Shown here in pieces: positions 36,112 to 45,488 of a DNA stretch of 64,000 nt. Source of the DNA: Lunularia cruciata. Lineage: Eukaryota; Streptophyta; Marchantiopsida; Lunulariales; Lunulariaceae. Below the pieces are notes generated by a model. The model had not been told where the DNA came from. It saw nothing but the letters and a program-made list of their open reading frames with translations, and made no database searches. The stretch lies in NCBI GenBank assembly GCA_948567375.1, contig OX419759.1:16770744-16834743 (forward strand), in the 5' to 3' direction. A program made the position numbers and the translations under genes. How positions within the stretch are numbered: the stretch's first letter is position 1; the number at the start of each line of letters is the position of its first letter.

Positions 36112-37568
36112 CATCAGAGAAGTGAAGTCAAGGGGTTATCGGGTACAGGAACGTTGAGTGTTGGTGGTATCTCCAAGCTTGGTGGATCGTGGTAGCTCGA
36201 TTCAAGTTTTGTGTTTCCCTAGTGTGTAGAAGCTCATTCAGTTGATTCATATTTGGCAGTTAGGCGGACGGTGTGCGGAAGCGCTGGCCAAATTTTGAGC
36301 AAAGAAGGAGCAATTTTCGAGTAGTGTTGTGATTTTGAGCTCAGGAGGTGAAGGCAGGACCAATTTGCTGCGAGTTGGGCTCTGAAAGTGAAATTGAAGG
36401 TGGAGTTGGGAAGCTCTTCTCATGAAATTGTGATTTGGAAAAACCCGTTTTGTCAATTTGGCTCGAGTGGAAAGTTAGCGGAGGATTTGGCGGACATCGA
36501 TCTTTAGGGTTTATGTCAGATTTTACGTCAGATTTACGTCAGATTGTGGGCCAGAATTGGAGGAGTTTTGCTGTTTGGCCAAATTTGGAGAAGTTTTGCT
36601 AGTTTGGAGGAGTTTTGCAGATTTGGAGAAGTTTTGCCAATTTTGGAGGAGGTTCGAAGTGGCAACAAGAAAGGCCTCACTTGGCTGAATTTCGGCGCTT
36701 CGAGGCATAGGGCTGTGGGCTATGAGAGGCTACGAAGGCCTAGAAGGGCCAGCAAGCCAGCTTGCTGGCGTGAGGCTAGCTAGTTTAGAGTAGATCTTGG
36801 TCATTGGTTGGCAAAATCTGCCTTTCTTGCTAGATTGTGTGCAACAAGGTTTGACTCCTAGATCTCTTGTTCCTAGACTGGTGCCCTAGCCAACTGGTCC
36901 ACCCTCACTTGTTGTCTTAGTGACTGCGCCAGTGTTATCTATACACATGTAGCTTTGGCTAGGAGAGGCAGTTTGATCCCACTCTTGGTGATCTTGGTAG
37001 CTTAGGACTTAGATACAAACTGCTTTTATGTCAAATGCCAAATGGTGGTAGAGTCAGTCCCGTGTTGTGTTATGAGATGGAGGGTTTTCGTTTAGATTTC
37101 TTGTGATTGGATCCCCTCTATTCTCTGCTTCCTGTTTGTGCACCACATTTGTGTGAGGTGCCCTGACTTTTGAGCGTTGGTGCTCTGGTGTGCCCTTGGT
37201 GGTGAGGCTGGAATGATGACCAGTCAGACTACCTTTGTTTCTCTCCGGTGAGGCAAGAAGTGATGACCTGCAGACCGTGAGAGTGCGTGTTATGATGGCA
37301 GGTTACAGGTTGCCTTTCCCCTAGTGTAGTTATCTCGGTTAGATTTACATTAGTGGGTGGTGTTTAGTTGGTGTTGGCACGTGGTGGTGTTGGCACTTGG
37401 TGGGGTACTTGCGGTTGTGACTTGCGGTTGCAGTTGGTGGTTCGGGTTTGTTGTTGTAGTTACGTGGTCACGACGGAGTTCTTTGGAGATTCCAAAGGAG
37501 TTAGCCCTGCAGTACGCAGTGGGTTTACTCGGAGTGGTGCTTGGTATCAGCCTGTATCTTAGGTCCCA
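36112..37568 (+). other. D2 leader with short tandem repeats and primer-like site
   Basis: An untranslated leader of about 1.4 kb, collinear with the D1 leader. At 36,549-36,655 it holds about five imperfect copies of a 22-24 bp unit (ttggaggagttttgc type) that are fewer in D1. At 37,542-37,550 TGGTATCAG matches the first nine bases of the initiator Met primer site, 18 bases before the polyprotein start; the three following bases do not match. Confidence 0.7.
37542..37550 (+). promoter_or_regulatory. Possible D2 primer binding site
   Basis: TGGTATCAG equals the 5' nine bases of the initiator Met tRNA complement; D1 has TGATATCAG at the same place. If it is real, the region up to 37,541 would be U5 under a standard LTR scheme, which conflicts with the observed short A2 block. 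Confidence 0.45.
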
Positions 37569-38492
37569 GTGAGGGAGGAGATTGACTCTGAGTTGGAGTT
37601 CGACACAAGAGCTGATTCAGTTGAGAGTGCACTTGATGTGTCCGCACCGTTGTTGTGGGACATGGACGAGATTTATGGGGCCTCCAAAGGCCCTAGGTGT
37701 TACTCCGGTACAGTGGGTACCATTGAGTTGGATGACTTCATCCAGGAGTTTGATAGTTGGTGTGATCTGCAGCAGATGCAGAACCCGACTTTGTTCACAC
37801 CCTTCATGGCATGGAAGGGGTTGTTCCAGCATCTACAGGGTCCGCCAATGGATGACTACCATGAGTTCAGGAGAGCTCATTTGGAGGAGATCAAGTTATG
37901 GAGACAATATTGGTCTCCACACTATGTTTCCATCACTTCAGGCTCGGTGGCCAGGAGTAGATCAGCTGTACCCACGAGTTCTAGCTCGAGTAGTGTTGGT
38001 GGAGCTAGTGGAGGTGCACTAGCTGGAGATAGTGCTATTACGAGTGGAGGCACCGCTGTAGGAGGTGGTGTAGTACCGGGTTTTAACCCCATGGTGGAGT
38101 TCTTCTTGTGTTTGAGGCAGAACTACCAGGGAGTGCGGACTGACAAGCTGAGGAGCTTGCAAGAATTCCAACGGAAAGCTGGAGAGAGCCTACGTGAGGC
38201 ATACACTCGCATGAGGCGGCTGATTAGTTTCACTCAGGGAGTTACTGAGGCCCAGGCAGTCCAGTTTTGGTATGGGATACCAGACAGGCAGTTGCGACGT
38301 AGAGTTCGTGATGCTACGTTGTTGCAGGCTACTTCACCCACTTTGGTAGTAGTCTTTGGTTTGGCTGAGCGTATTGAGCTCAACATGGTGGAGGAGAGAG
38401 TGGTGACAGCTGGATTTGGTAGAGAGACCTCATCCACGGTTGTGACTTCTTCTAGAGTGCAGCAGAGTGCACCACGCCCAGTTGGTTTTTGA
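37569..38492 (+). CDS. D2 gag, N-terminal and core
   Basis: An open segment of 307 residues. Residues 55-110 hold a Trp-rich helical region (FDSWCDLQQMQNP, MAWKGLFQHL). Residues 125-175 are a Ser/Gly/Ala-rich linker. Residues 175-260 carry the retrotransposon gag core with LRQNYQGVRTDKLRSLQEFQ and VTEAQAVQFWYGIPD. It would form the particle shell. It is closed by a TGA that is also present in D1, followed two codons later by TAG. It continues in frame to the zinc knuckles. Confidence 0.85.
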   Translation: MREEIDSELEFDTRADSVESALDVSAPLLWDMDEIYGASKGPRCYSGTVGTIELDDFIQEFDSWCDLQQMQNPTLFTPFMAWKGLFQHLQGPPMDDYHEFRRAHLEEIKLWRQYWSPHYVSITSGSVARSRSAVPTSSSSSSVGGASGGALAGDSAITSGGTAVGGGVVPGFNPMVEFFLCLRQNYQGVRTDKLRSLQEFQRKAGESLREAYTRMRRLISFTQGVTEAQAVQFWYGIPDRQLRRRVRDATLLQATSPTLVVVFGLAERIELNMVEERVVTAGFGRETSSTVVTSSRVQQSAPRPVGF

Positions 38493-38600
38493 GGATAGGG
38501 TGGACAGCCCAGATCCTATGGAGCGAGTGGAGGGCCTAGTGGAGTTAGATCCTTACCCTCATTTTTGGGTCAGCAGCAGACAGTGAGTGGTGGTGTTGCT

Positions 38601-38735
38601 TGTTGAACTTGTGGTGGACCTCACAATAGGAGAGAGTGTACTCAGGGCAGCGGACCTGATACCTTTGGTGCATCACAGCCAGCACAGAGGCAATGTGAGC
38701 ATTGCCACAGATTTGGTCACACTAGTGACCGGTGT
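38601..38735 (+). pseudogene. D2 gag zinc knuckles
   Basis: Two nucleic-acid-binding knuckles in the polyprotein frame. The first (38,601-38,639) has C, stop, T, C, GGP, H, NRRE, C; the stop replaces the Trp seen in D1 (CWTC). The second (38,694-38,735) is a perfect CX2CX4HX4C: CEHCHRFGHTSDRC. It is followed by a Gly/Arg-rich stretch (RGAPVHGERGGRGGGRG). Confidence 0.85.
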
Positions 38736-39179
38736 TTTGACCTACACCCGGAGTTACAGAGTGGTAGGGCTGCTATGGCAGGTAGTAGAGGAGCTCCAGT
38801 TCATGGAGAACGAGGTGGTAGAGGTGGTGGTAGAGGATCTACACCTAGTAGGGGTGCAGTACCTACCCTTACTTCTAACACAACTATGGCTACTCGGATT
38901 GAGCAGTTGGAGCAGAGATTGGCTAGTATGGCTATTGCTCAGAGGAGATCAGATTTGGGTGCTGAGGCTTCCACCTCATATGCTGGTGATAGAGATGCTT
39001 TGGACTTCATGTGCAGAGCAACACAAGTGGATGCATCTGCAGTAGTGACTAGGAGTGCAGTACGTGCTCCAGAGCCTAGAGGAGCATCAGTGGAGTTGGA
39101 CCCATAGAGAGGAGAGGTTGGGAGACAGGTCAGACTTCCCCAGTCTTTCACGCTATCTGAGGCATTACAGACGACATCC

Positions 39180-39779
39180 ATGGTTCCTAGACGTCCCAGT
39201 GCATGTGTGGTAGGTGGTGATGGAGTACTTGATGGAGTACCTGCTAGTCAGCCACCTGCTACTACACAGACTGAGTTTAGCATGATGTTGGGGGCGGCTC
39301 AGCTGATTATGCGGCATCCTTTATTTTCAGCTAGTGACATGTTTACATTGGGAGTTGATCCAACCCCAATGTTCCGGTTGGCTGCCACGTTGTGTGAGAG
39401 TAGGGATGGTGCAGTTCCTACTACTAGAGCAGAGGTGGTTGGTAGTGCAGCTGACTTGGTTGAGGAGCATGGGATCCGTTCAGCGACCAGTGGTTTATGG
39501 CAGGCAGCAGCGGCTAGACTGGAGGAGTTGCCAACTAGACCGGCCTTTGAGAGAGCACGGTTTACCCCTGGGGTTGTCTTATTGGATAACCAGAGGGGGA
39601 TCTTTCGTTTGGTGGGACCTTCAAGGAAAGTCTATACACCACAGAGAGTCTTGTTAGACTCTGGTGCGCAGCCCCTTATGTTGGGGAAGGCTGCAGTTGT
39701 CGGTCTGGAGTTACGAAAGACCGATGTGGAGAGGTGTCCATTTCAGATCCAGACATCTCTTGGTGGTGGTTCGACATAG
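39180..39779 (+). CDS. D2 aspartic protease region
   Basis: An open segment of 199 residues in the polyprotein frame. The active-site motif is LLDSGAQPLMLGKA, with the catalytic Asp at 39,657-39,659, as in retroviral-type proteases (DSGA followed by a hydrophobic strand). The conserved region continues past the TAG at 39,777 to VLVGGAVLYPMGFNIDYWEE (near 39,885-39,945), where Ty3 proteases have the ILGxxFL strand. It would process the polyprotein. The N-terminal half is low-complexity linker. Confidence 0.85.
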   Translation: MVPRRPSACVVGGDGVLDGVPASQPPATTQTEFSMMLGAAQLIMRHPLFSASDMFTLGVDPTPMFRLAATLCESRDGAVPTTRAEVVGSAADLVEEHGIRSATSGLWQAAAARLEELPTRPAFERARFTPGVVLLDNQRGIFRLVGPSRKVYTPQRVLLDSGAQPLMLGKAAVVGLELRKTDVERCPFQIQTSLGGGST

Positions 39780-39839
39780 TACATCACACGTGGAGAGCTT
39801 GTTGTCCAGGTTCAGCCTGGTCATCCTACTGATAGCTCG

Positions 39840-41129
39840 GTGGTGAGAGCTCAAGCTATTGCAACAATAGCTGAGTCATATGATGTGCTAGTTGGGGGAG
39901 CAGTGTTATACCCCATGGGTTTCAACATTGACTATTGGGAGGAGACAACCTCTTATAGACCTGGTTGGCAGTCTGGTGAGGGATGGATATGTCGCATACC
40001 AGTACGCTTCAGTAGTGGCAGTCTTGGCTCACTACAATCCGGGACCATGGTAGCACCAGCTTTGGCTTTCAGCGGTGCAGTTACTTGGCCTGGTGACTTG
40101 TTGGAGGAGAATGCCCATGCAGAGGATACTCCAGTACCAGAGGAGATCACTCGGCTTTGGAGTACGAGTGGGATTGTTCCATCCACCTTGGATGTTCCAT
40201 TGTGGAGTTCAGAGGAGGCATTGCAGCAACATGCAGATCAGTTGGTGCAGCAGGCTTGGAGTGGAGCCTTCATACCATCAGGGGATGAGTGTGAGGATGA
40301 GCCTCCAGAGGCGATTGCTTTGACACCTCTGGATACCACACTCATTGCTTGGCAATATCCAATAGAGGGGATATGTCTATTGGAGTTGTTTGGTGGGATC
40401 AGCACCGGACTAGCTGCGGTGTTACAGGCGGGTATACGAGTACAGAGGTACTTGTATGTAGAGAGAGATGAGATTGCTAGGCAAGTCTCTCTACATCATG
40501 TGGCACACTTGGCTTATCGGTATCCGGAGTTATTATCGATGTCAGTAGTCAGAGGTTACCAAAAGGCCTTACCAGGAGACATTTCCTTACTGGGGGCGCA
40601 TGACCTAGAGAGATATGGGCCTATTCACTTGGTGATTTCTGGATGGCCATGTCAGGGACATACACGTGTGGGCCACGGTTTGGGTCTTCAGGATCCTCGT
40701 TCGGGTGTGTTTTGGGAGATGTTATAGATACTACGACATCTCCAGGTTCATCAGTCTGTTTCTCCAGCTAACCTTTTGGAGAATGTTCCTTTGTTGGGTG
40801 ATTCTCGCACTAGAGTGGTGGCAAGTACACATCAGGTCCATTCTTGGATGGGACCTGCTGTATTGTTAGATGCAGCCAGAGTGGGATCACGGGCTCATCG
40901 TCTTTGTCTTTGGTGGACGAACCTCTTACCCAGAGAGGTTCTACAATGTAGTTATGATGGGATTCAGCGACTAGACCACATTCTTGTTGATGATATCTTG
41001 GATGTTGGACGTCAGTCTCAGATAGTGGTAGTGGCTGATAGGTCACCTATGGCAGTGGTGAACCTAGTTGGACAGCCTAGAGCTGCATTTCCCACACTCA
41101 TGAGTTTCCCAAGCTCTCATGCTTTTTGA
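39840..41129 (+). pseudogene. D2 cytosine-5 DNA methyltransferase domain
   Basis: This domain lies between protease and RT. Motif I is LELFGGISTGLAAVLQAGI (40,380-40,436, the S-adenosylmethionine loop). Motif II is YLYVERDE. Motif IV is LVISGWPCQGHTRVG with the catalytic Pro-Cys at 40,647-40,652. Next come LQDPRSGVFWEML, then ENV (40,779-40,787, motif VI), then LDAARVGSRAHRLCLWWTNL (40,866-40,925), which matches motif VIII of DNMT3/DRM enzymes (DAxxVSxxHRxRxFWxNL). The order I, II, IV, VI, VIII is that of animal DNMT3 rather than the rearranged plant DRM. One TAG (40,725) lies between motifs IV and VI, and TGA (41,127) follows. All key residues are present, so the ancestor was probably active. 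Confidence 0.88.
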
Positions 41130-41762
41130 GAGGGAGGACCTGGACTTGTTTGGGACTCATAGTTACAGCAGTTGGTGGAGCCCAATGCTGATGAGAGAGA
41201 GCGGGCAATGGGTTTTCGCACCGGTATTGCCGCTGTTCCAACAGTGTCAGAGGCATCCAGGCGTTAGGTGTTAGGTCAGGCTATGGACCTGAACTGTTTG
41301 GCCTGGATTGTGAGCCTTGGTTTGGCAGAGCAGCGTAGGATGCGCTTGATAGGCATCACCACTCGGACACTTGTGAGCCCTGTGCCTATCGAGACGATTC
41401 AGGCACATGCTGGGGGTGATGGACCGAGTGGACATGGTATTCTTAGGACACATCCAGTAGCTACTAGGGAGAGTGGTCTACTTGGAGTCCATCCAGGTGA
41501 GCGTGGGCTACTTGGATTACACCCTTGGTCCACATGGGATGCAGCCAGAGGACGTGTGGAGCTTGCAGCCAGAGTGGAGGGAGTTTTTCACATAGAGGTT
41601 GGGACCTCTAGTGGTCGGGAGCATGACACTATTGCTCCCAAGGGCCCAGTGTAGCAGCCAATCAGTACGTCTTCCACTCCTACTACAGTTACAGAGGATA
41701 CTTGGGAGCCAGATCTTGGACCCAAGCTTACAAGAGAGGAAAGACGGAGGGTTTGGAGATTC
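41130..41762 (+). pseudogene. D2 linker between methyltransferase and RT
   Basis: In-frame sequence with three TAG codons (41,160, 41,265, 41,652). It contains two near-identical short units (GLLGVHPGERGLLGLHP) and an acidic stretch leading into the RT. No domain is recognised. It may include the end of the methyltransferase target-recognition part. The TAGs at 41,265 and 41,652 are shared with D1. Confidence 0.5.
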
Positions 41763-43061
41763 TTGAGGAGTCACACGAGTTGTTTTACCTTCAGTATGAA
41801 GGATTTGGGTGCTCTAAAGGGACCTGGTATACGGATTGAGCTGACTAGCAACACACCAGTTTTCCGACGTCCTTATCAATATAGTGATATGGAGAGGACA
41901 TTTATTCAGAGCCGAAGTAGTGACCTTTTTGAGGCTGGTTTGCTGGAGATTTCACATGGAGAGTATGCATCAGCGATAGTGATGCCAGCCAAGAAGGATA
42001 TGCATGGCAACTATACAGATAGGTGGATGTGTGGAGATTACCGTCCTATCAACCAACAGACCAAGGCTGATCGGTATGCCATGCCTACACCGGAGGAGAT
42101 TTTTGAAGCGATTGGGCATGCAAAGGTCTTCAGTACTTTGGATCTTCAAGCGGGATATCATCAGTTGCCGATCAAGGAGGAGAATAAGTCCAAGATAGCA
42201 TTTTGGGCTATTGATCCTCACGGCAAGGATGTGTTATATCAGTGGAGGTTCTTACCATTTGGGTTGAAGAACGCTCCCGTTGAGTTCCAGAGGGTCATGG
42301 ATAGGATCCTAGCTAGATTGGATTTTGCTTGGTGCTATATTGATGACATTTTGGTTTATAGCACTACTGTGGAGGAGCATGAGAGACAGTTGTTGGAGGT
42401 GTTTGAGAGGTTGAGATCTCATGGACTCAAATTACATCCTGGGAAGTGTAGGTTCTTCCATGAGCAGGTTGAGTATTTGGGTCACACTATCTACCCCGGA
42501 GGACTTGGTGTTCAGCAGACCAAGGTGGAGGCTATTGCACATATTCCTCGGCCTACGGATGTGAGCAGAGTGCGAGCATTCCTTGGGTTGGCAAACTTCT
42601 ATCGCCGCTATGTTAGAGGATTTAGTGCCATTGCCAAGGCCTTGACAAAGCTGACCAAGCTTACACATGAGTGGTGTTGGGGAGATGAGCAGGAGAGAGC
42701 TTTTGTAGAGCTCAAGGAGAGGTTGACATCTGCTCCTATTTTGAGGAGACCGATCAGGGGACGACCATTTCAGGTTCACACTGATTGGAGTATGTTGGGG
42801 CTTGGAGCGGTGCTCACCCACCATGATGATGAGGAGAAGGAGTTTGTGGTGGCCTATGCTAGTCGCTCCAACAATTCAGCGGAGGCGAAGTATAGTTCAT
42901 ATGAGGGAGAGTGCTTGGCAGCAATTTGGGCAGTAGCACATTTCCGATGTTACCTATTTGGTAACCCCTTCACTCTCATCACTGATCATCAGCCGCTGAA
43001 GTGGTTGATGGAGTCCGACAAGCTTTCAGGGAAGCTTGCACGATGGGCTCTGATTTTATAG
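41763..43061 (+). CDS. D2 reverse transcriptase and RNase H
   Basis: An open segment of 432 residues, the longest in the window. RT motifs in order: PYQYSDMERTFIQ, IVMPAKKDMHGNYTDRWMCG, DYRPINQQTKADRYAMP, FSTLDLQAGYHQLPI, WRFLPFGLKNAPVEFQRVMD, and CYIDDILVYS with catalytic YIDD at 42,336-42,347. Then come EYLGHTI and the FLGLANFYRRYVRGFS connection. RNase H follows with VHTDWSMLGLGAVL, SSYEGECLAAIWAVAHFRCYL and ITDHQPLKWLM. These are Ty3/Gypsy features throughout. It ends at a TAG where the family has Gln in the pattern LxLQEYDF, so the frame originally read on. Confidence 0.95.
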   Translation: MRSHTSCFTFSMKDLGALKGPGIRIELTSNTPVFRRPYQYSDMERTFIQSRSSDLFEAGLLEISHGEYASAIVMPAKKDMHGNYTDRWMCGDYRPINQQTKADRYAMPTPEEIFEAIGHAKVFSTLDLQAGYHQLPIKEENKSKIAFWAIDPHGKDVLYQWRFLPFGLKNAPVEFQRVMDRILARLDFAWCYIDDILVYSTTVEEHERQLLEVFERLRSHGLKLHPGKCRFFHEQVEYLGHTIYPGGLGVQQTKVEAIAHIPRPTDVSRVRAFLGLANFYRRYVRGFSAIAKALTKLTKLTHEWCWGDEQERAFVELKERLTSAPILRRPIRGRPFQVHTDWSMLGLGAVLTHHDDEEKEFVVAYASRSNNSAEAKYSSYEGECLAAIWAVAHFRCYLFGNPFTLITDHQPLKWLMESDKLSGKLARWALIL

Positions 43062-44363
43062 GAGTATGATTTCAGGGTTGTTCACAGACCTGGAGTGGTG
43101 AACCGTGATGCAGATGGGTTGAGTAGAAACCCATGTCCCAGCCAGCAGGATCAGACTGGAGCACGTTGGCATGGTGAGACAGATAAGGAGATGGTGTCAG
43201 GTTGGCATGCATCGGCCTTTCTGTGTATATTTGCAGAGGCTTTGGTGGTATCTCTCTCAGTGCATACAGGAGGAGTTATTGCGGTCACAGATCCAGAGAG
43301 TGAAGATATCGGTACAGTTCAGCAAGACATTCATGATGATGTCTTAGTGATGGACTATCTTTGCACTGGTGTTGTGGGTGGCACAGTTGGGGCCAAGGAA
43401 AGAGATCGTGTTCTTCAACAAGCCAGACGGTTCAGATTGGAGGGTAGACACATTTTGGGTGTATGGGAGGATGGTAGAGTGCGAGTAGTACCACTTCCAT
43501 CTCAGAGACCACAGTTGGTCCGTCTTGCTCATGAGGAGCTAGGACATTTTGGAGTAAAGCGTACATATAGCTTACTCTAGAGTCATTATTGGTGGCGCGG
43601 TATGCAGACCGAGGTACAGCAGTTTGTTACCATATGTGTGGTTTGTGACCAAGTTAGAGCATCATTCAATGCTCCTACACCACAGTTACATCCATTACCT
43701 ATCATGGGATTGGGTTACCGTTGGAGTTTGGACTTCACCGGACCTTTACCGTTGACTGTGAGACATCATCAGTATGTTTTGGTGATGGTGGAGCACTTCT
43801 CCAAGTGGATTGAGTTGGTGGCACTTCTTGACAAGTCTAGTGAAGGGACAGCTTACTCGTTCCTGGATCGAGTTCTTAGTCATTTTGGTGCACCAATTGA
43901 GGTTTTGACTGATCAGGGTACAGAGTTCTTGGGGGAGTTTCAGGTCTTGTGTGACAAGGCTTTGATTGATCATCGTACTACATCCCGAGATCACCTTGAG
44001 GCAGATGGCTTAGCAGAGAGAGTGGTTCAGACGGTGAAGAGAGGATTGCGAAAGTATGGTTTGCAAAGGGGCCACTTGGGAGATTGGGATCTCTAGTTAC
44101 CTTGGATGGCCATGGGCTATTGGTTCAGCCGGCAAGCCTCCTTAGCATCCTTCTCTCCATACTTTCTACTCTATGGACGAGATCCAGATTTACCTGCATC
44201 CATTTGTCAAGATGCTATTGTAGTTTTGGACTTGGATGACCCCGATGTATGGATGAGCGCATGTTCTAAGCAGGCAAAGATCTTTCGGAGAGTGATGCCA
44301 ATGGCCTTTGAGAACTTGGCGATTGCTCAGCATAGAGATACTTTACGCTATGCTACCATTTGA
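43062..44363 (+). pseudogene. D2 integrase
   Basis: It opens with HRPGVVNRDADGLSRNP, the usual end of Ty3 RNase H. The zinc-binding region has LAHEELGHFGVKRTYSLL, then a TAG, then SHYWWRGM and CVVCDQVRA (HHCC). The catalytic core has SLDFTGPLP, then VLTDQGTEFLGEF, then the Glu in HLEADGLAERVVQTVKRG, forming the D, D, E triad. SPYFLLYGRDPDLP follows. Stops at 43,578, 44,094 and 44,361 interrupt it. This DDE integrase fits staggered-cut integration with short target duplications, so a tyrosine recombinase is not expected. Confidence 0.9.
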
Positions 44364-44468
44364 GGAGGAGGTTATAGACCCTCGATCCGTCGATTTCATC
44401 CATGCGACTATGTTTATCTACAACAGACAGCACCGACGACACTTGATGTTTCTACAAGCCGCACTATC

Positions 44469-44768
44469 TTGAGAGTGCGTGAGGTTTTGCCATCCGGAGT
44501 CCTTGTGTTAGAAGGACGTGATGGTGTTGTTTGGAAGGATCATGTGCGCAATTGTGCGCCATGCCACCTCCCAAACATTGATGGTACTATGGACCCAAGC
44601 TTGGCACTTGTACGTGCAGGCTTGAGTTGTATGTTATGTGGCTCTTCTGGTGGAGCTGCTACTATGTTAGTGTGTGATAGCTGTTCAAGAGGATGGCATA
44701 TGGCATGTATGACTCCTCCCCTCACGGTGGTTCCTCAGGGATAGTGGTTATGTCCTAGATGTACTTGA
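44469..44768 (+). pseudogene. D2 integrase tail fused to a PHD finger
   Basis: The tail RVREVLPSGVLVLEGRDGVV is the beta-barrel-like end of the integrase. After 30 residues a complete C4HC3 PHD finger follows (44,628-44,762): C-x2-C, 11 residues, C-x2-C, x4-H, x2-C, 14 positions, C-x2-C (CMLCGS, CDSCSRGWHMAC, LCPRC). The Trp before the last Cys pair is present. A TAG at 44,742 lies within it, also found in D1; the natural end is the TGA after CPRCT. PHD fingers bind histone H3 tails, so it could steer integration much as the chromodomain of chromoviruses does. Confidence 0.9.
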
Positions 44769-44936
44769 CCTATAGCTAGTTCATTCTTTATATGGTATAG
44801 ATTGCAGACAGGCAACTAACGATGGGGCTCCATAGCACCCGGCCTCCTGATCTTTGCCCATTAGAGGGTATACCATATACTTAGAGTAGATGGCTATCTG
44901 GAGTTAGAGGGACCTAACCGCCAGCTAGGGGGGCGA
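44769..44936 (+). other. D2 short 3' untranslated stretch with polypurine tract
   Basis: Noncoding sequence ends in AGGGGGGCGA (44,927-44,936), a good polypurine tract. The B1 block starts at the very next base, as a U3 start would. Confidence 0.7.
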
Positions 44937-45042
44937 TTGTGGCACTTTAGAGTCTATGTATGACTTATGTGTGAGTTGTGCTTCTATAGTGCATGATGTT
45001 GACAGCGATGTATGTTGTGTAGCAATGTATATATGCACGACA
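44937..45042 (+). repeat. D2 terminal block B1 (106 bp)
   Basis: It starts TTGTGGCACTTTAG and ends GCACGACA, and is joined to A2 by two bases (GC). It differs from B2 at five positions by hand count. Confidence 0.92.
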
Positions 45043-45044
45043 GC

Positions 45045-45488
45045 TGTCACGCCATTTGTAGTTCCGCATCTAGCAACTCGGACACTGGAGTTCCAGTGAT
45101 AGTAGTTAGAGTTATTCTAGTAGTTTCTCAGGGACTACTTTCCGACAGTCTGATTTGGTGTTCGGGGTACTAACTTCATGGTGGGGCCCACCTTCACTTT
45201 GCACCGTTTGCACCGTCAAGTGTGCCGTCAGTGGGACCGTTAGGGTTTTAGTGCTAGCTCGAGTCCAAGGGGTATAGTTTTGAAGTGAGCTCCAGAGAGC
45301 TCACTTCTCTGATGTTGAGCCTTTGAGTTCCTGGCTATGGTGGACAGAGGCCGGCGAGCGTCACCTGGATTCTCTATGCTTGAGTGGGTGTGGCTTGACT
45401 GTAATCAGTGCACAGTTGTTGGCAGTTTATAGAGTGACAAATCAAGTACTGAGTTGAGTTGAGTTGAAAGTGTTAAGCAATCTGATTA
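45045..45488 (+). repeat. D2 terminal block A2 (444 bp)
   Basis: The same length as A1, with about 22 differences, mostly transitions. It starts TGTCACGCC and ends AATCTGATTA, where it meets B2 directly. Confidence 0.93.

Larger units (their letters stand above)
37569..44768 (+). pseudogene. D2 polyprotein: gag-PR-DNMT-RT-RH-INT-PHD
   Basis: A single frame of 2,400 codons holds every domain with no frameshift. It starts at GTG 37,569 (ATG in D1) and ends with TGA at 44,766-44,768. Stops lie at 38,490 TGA, 38,496 TAG, 38,604 TGA, 39,105 TAG, 39,777 TAG, 40,725 TAG, 41,127 TGA, 41,160 TAG, 41,265 TAG, 41,652 TAG, 43,059 TAG, 43,578 TAG, 44,094 TAG, 44,361 TGA and 44,742 TAG. Where the family residue is clear, TAG replaces Gln (CAG) and TGA replaces Arg (CGA) or Trp. 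The absence of indels shows the original was one long polyprotein rather than separate gag and pol frames. Confidence 0.93.

Noticed and set aside
35668-37541. Calling 35,668-37,541 a 1.9-kb 5' LTR of D2
   Set aside because: Only the first 444 bp recur at the 3' end, followed there by B2 and a proven target duplication. A full second copy of the remaining 1.4 kb does not exist in the window.
37569-44768. Reassigned or routinely read-through TAG codons in D2
   Set aside because: TAG falls at family Gln positions, D1 has Gln codons at some of them, and TGA stops are also present. Ordinary mutation explains this better, although shared stops keep a readthrough role open for a few sites.
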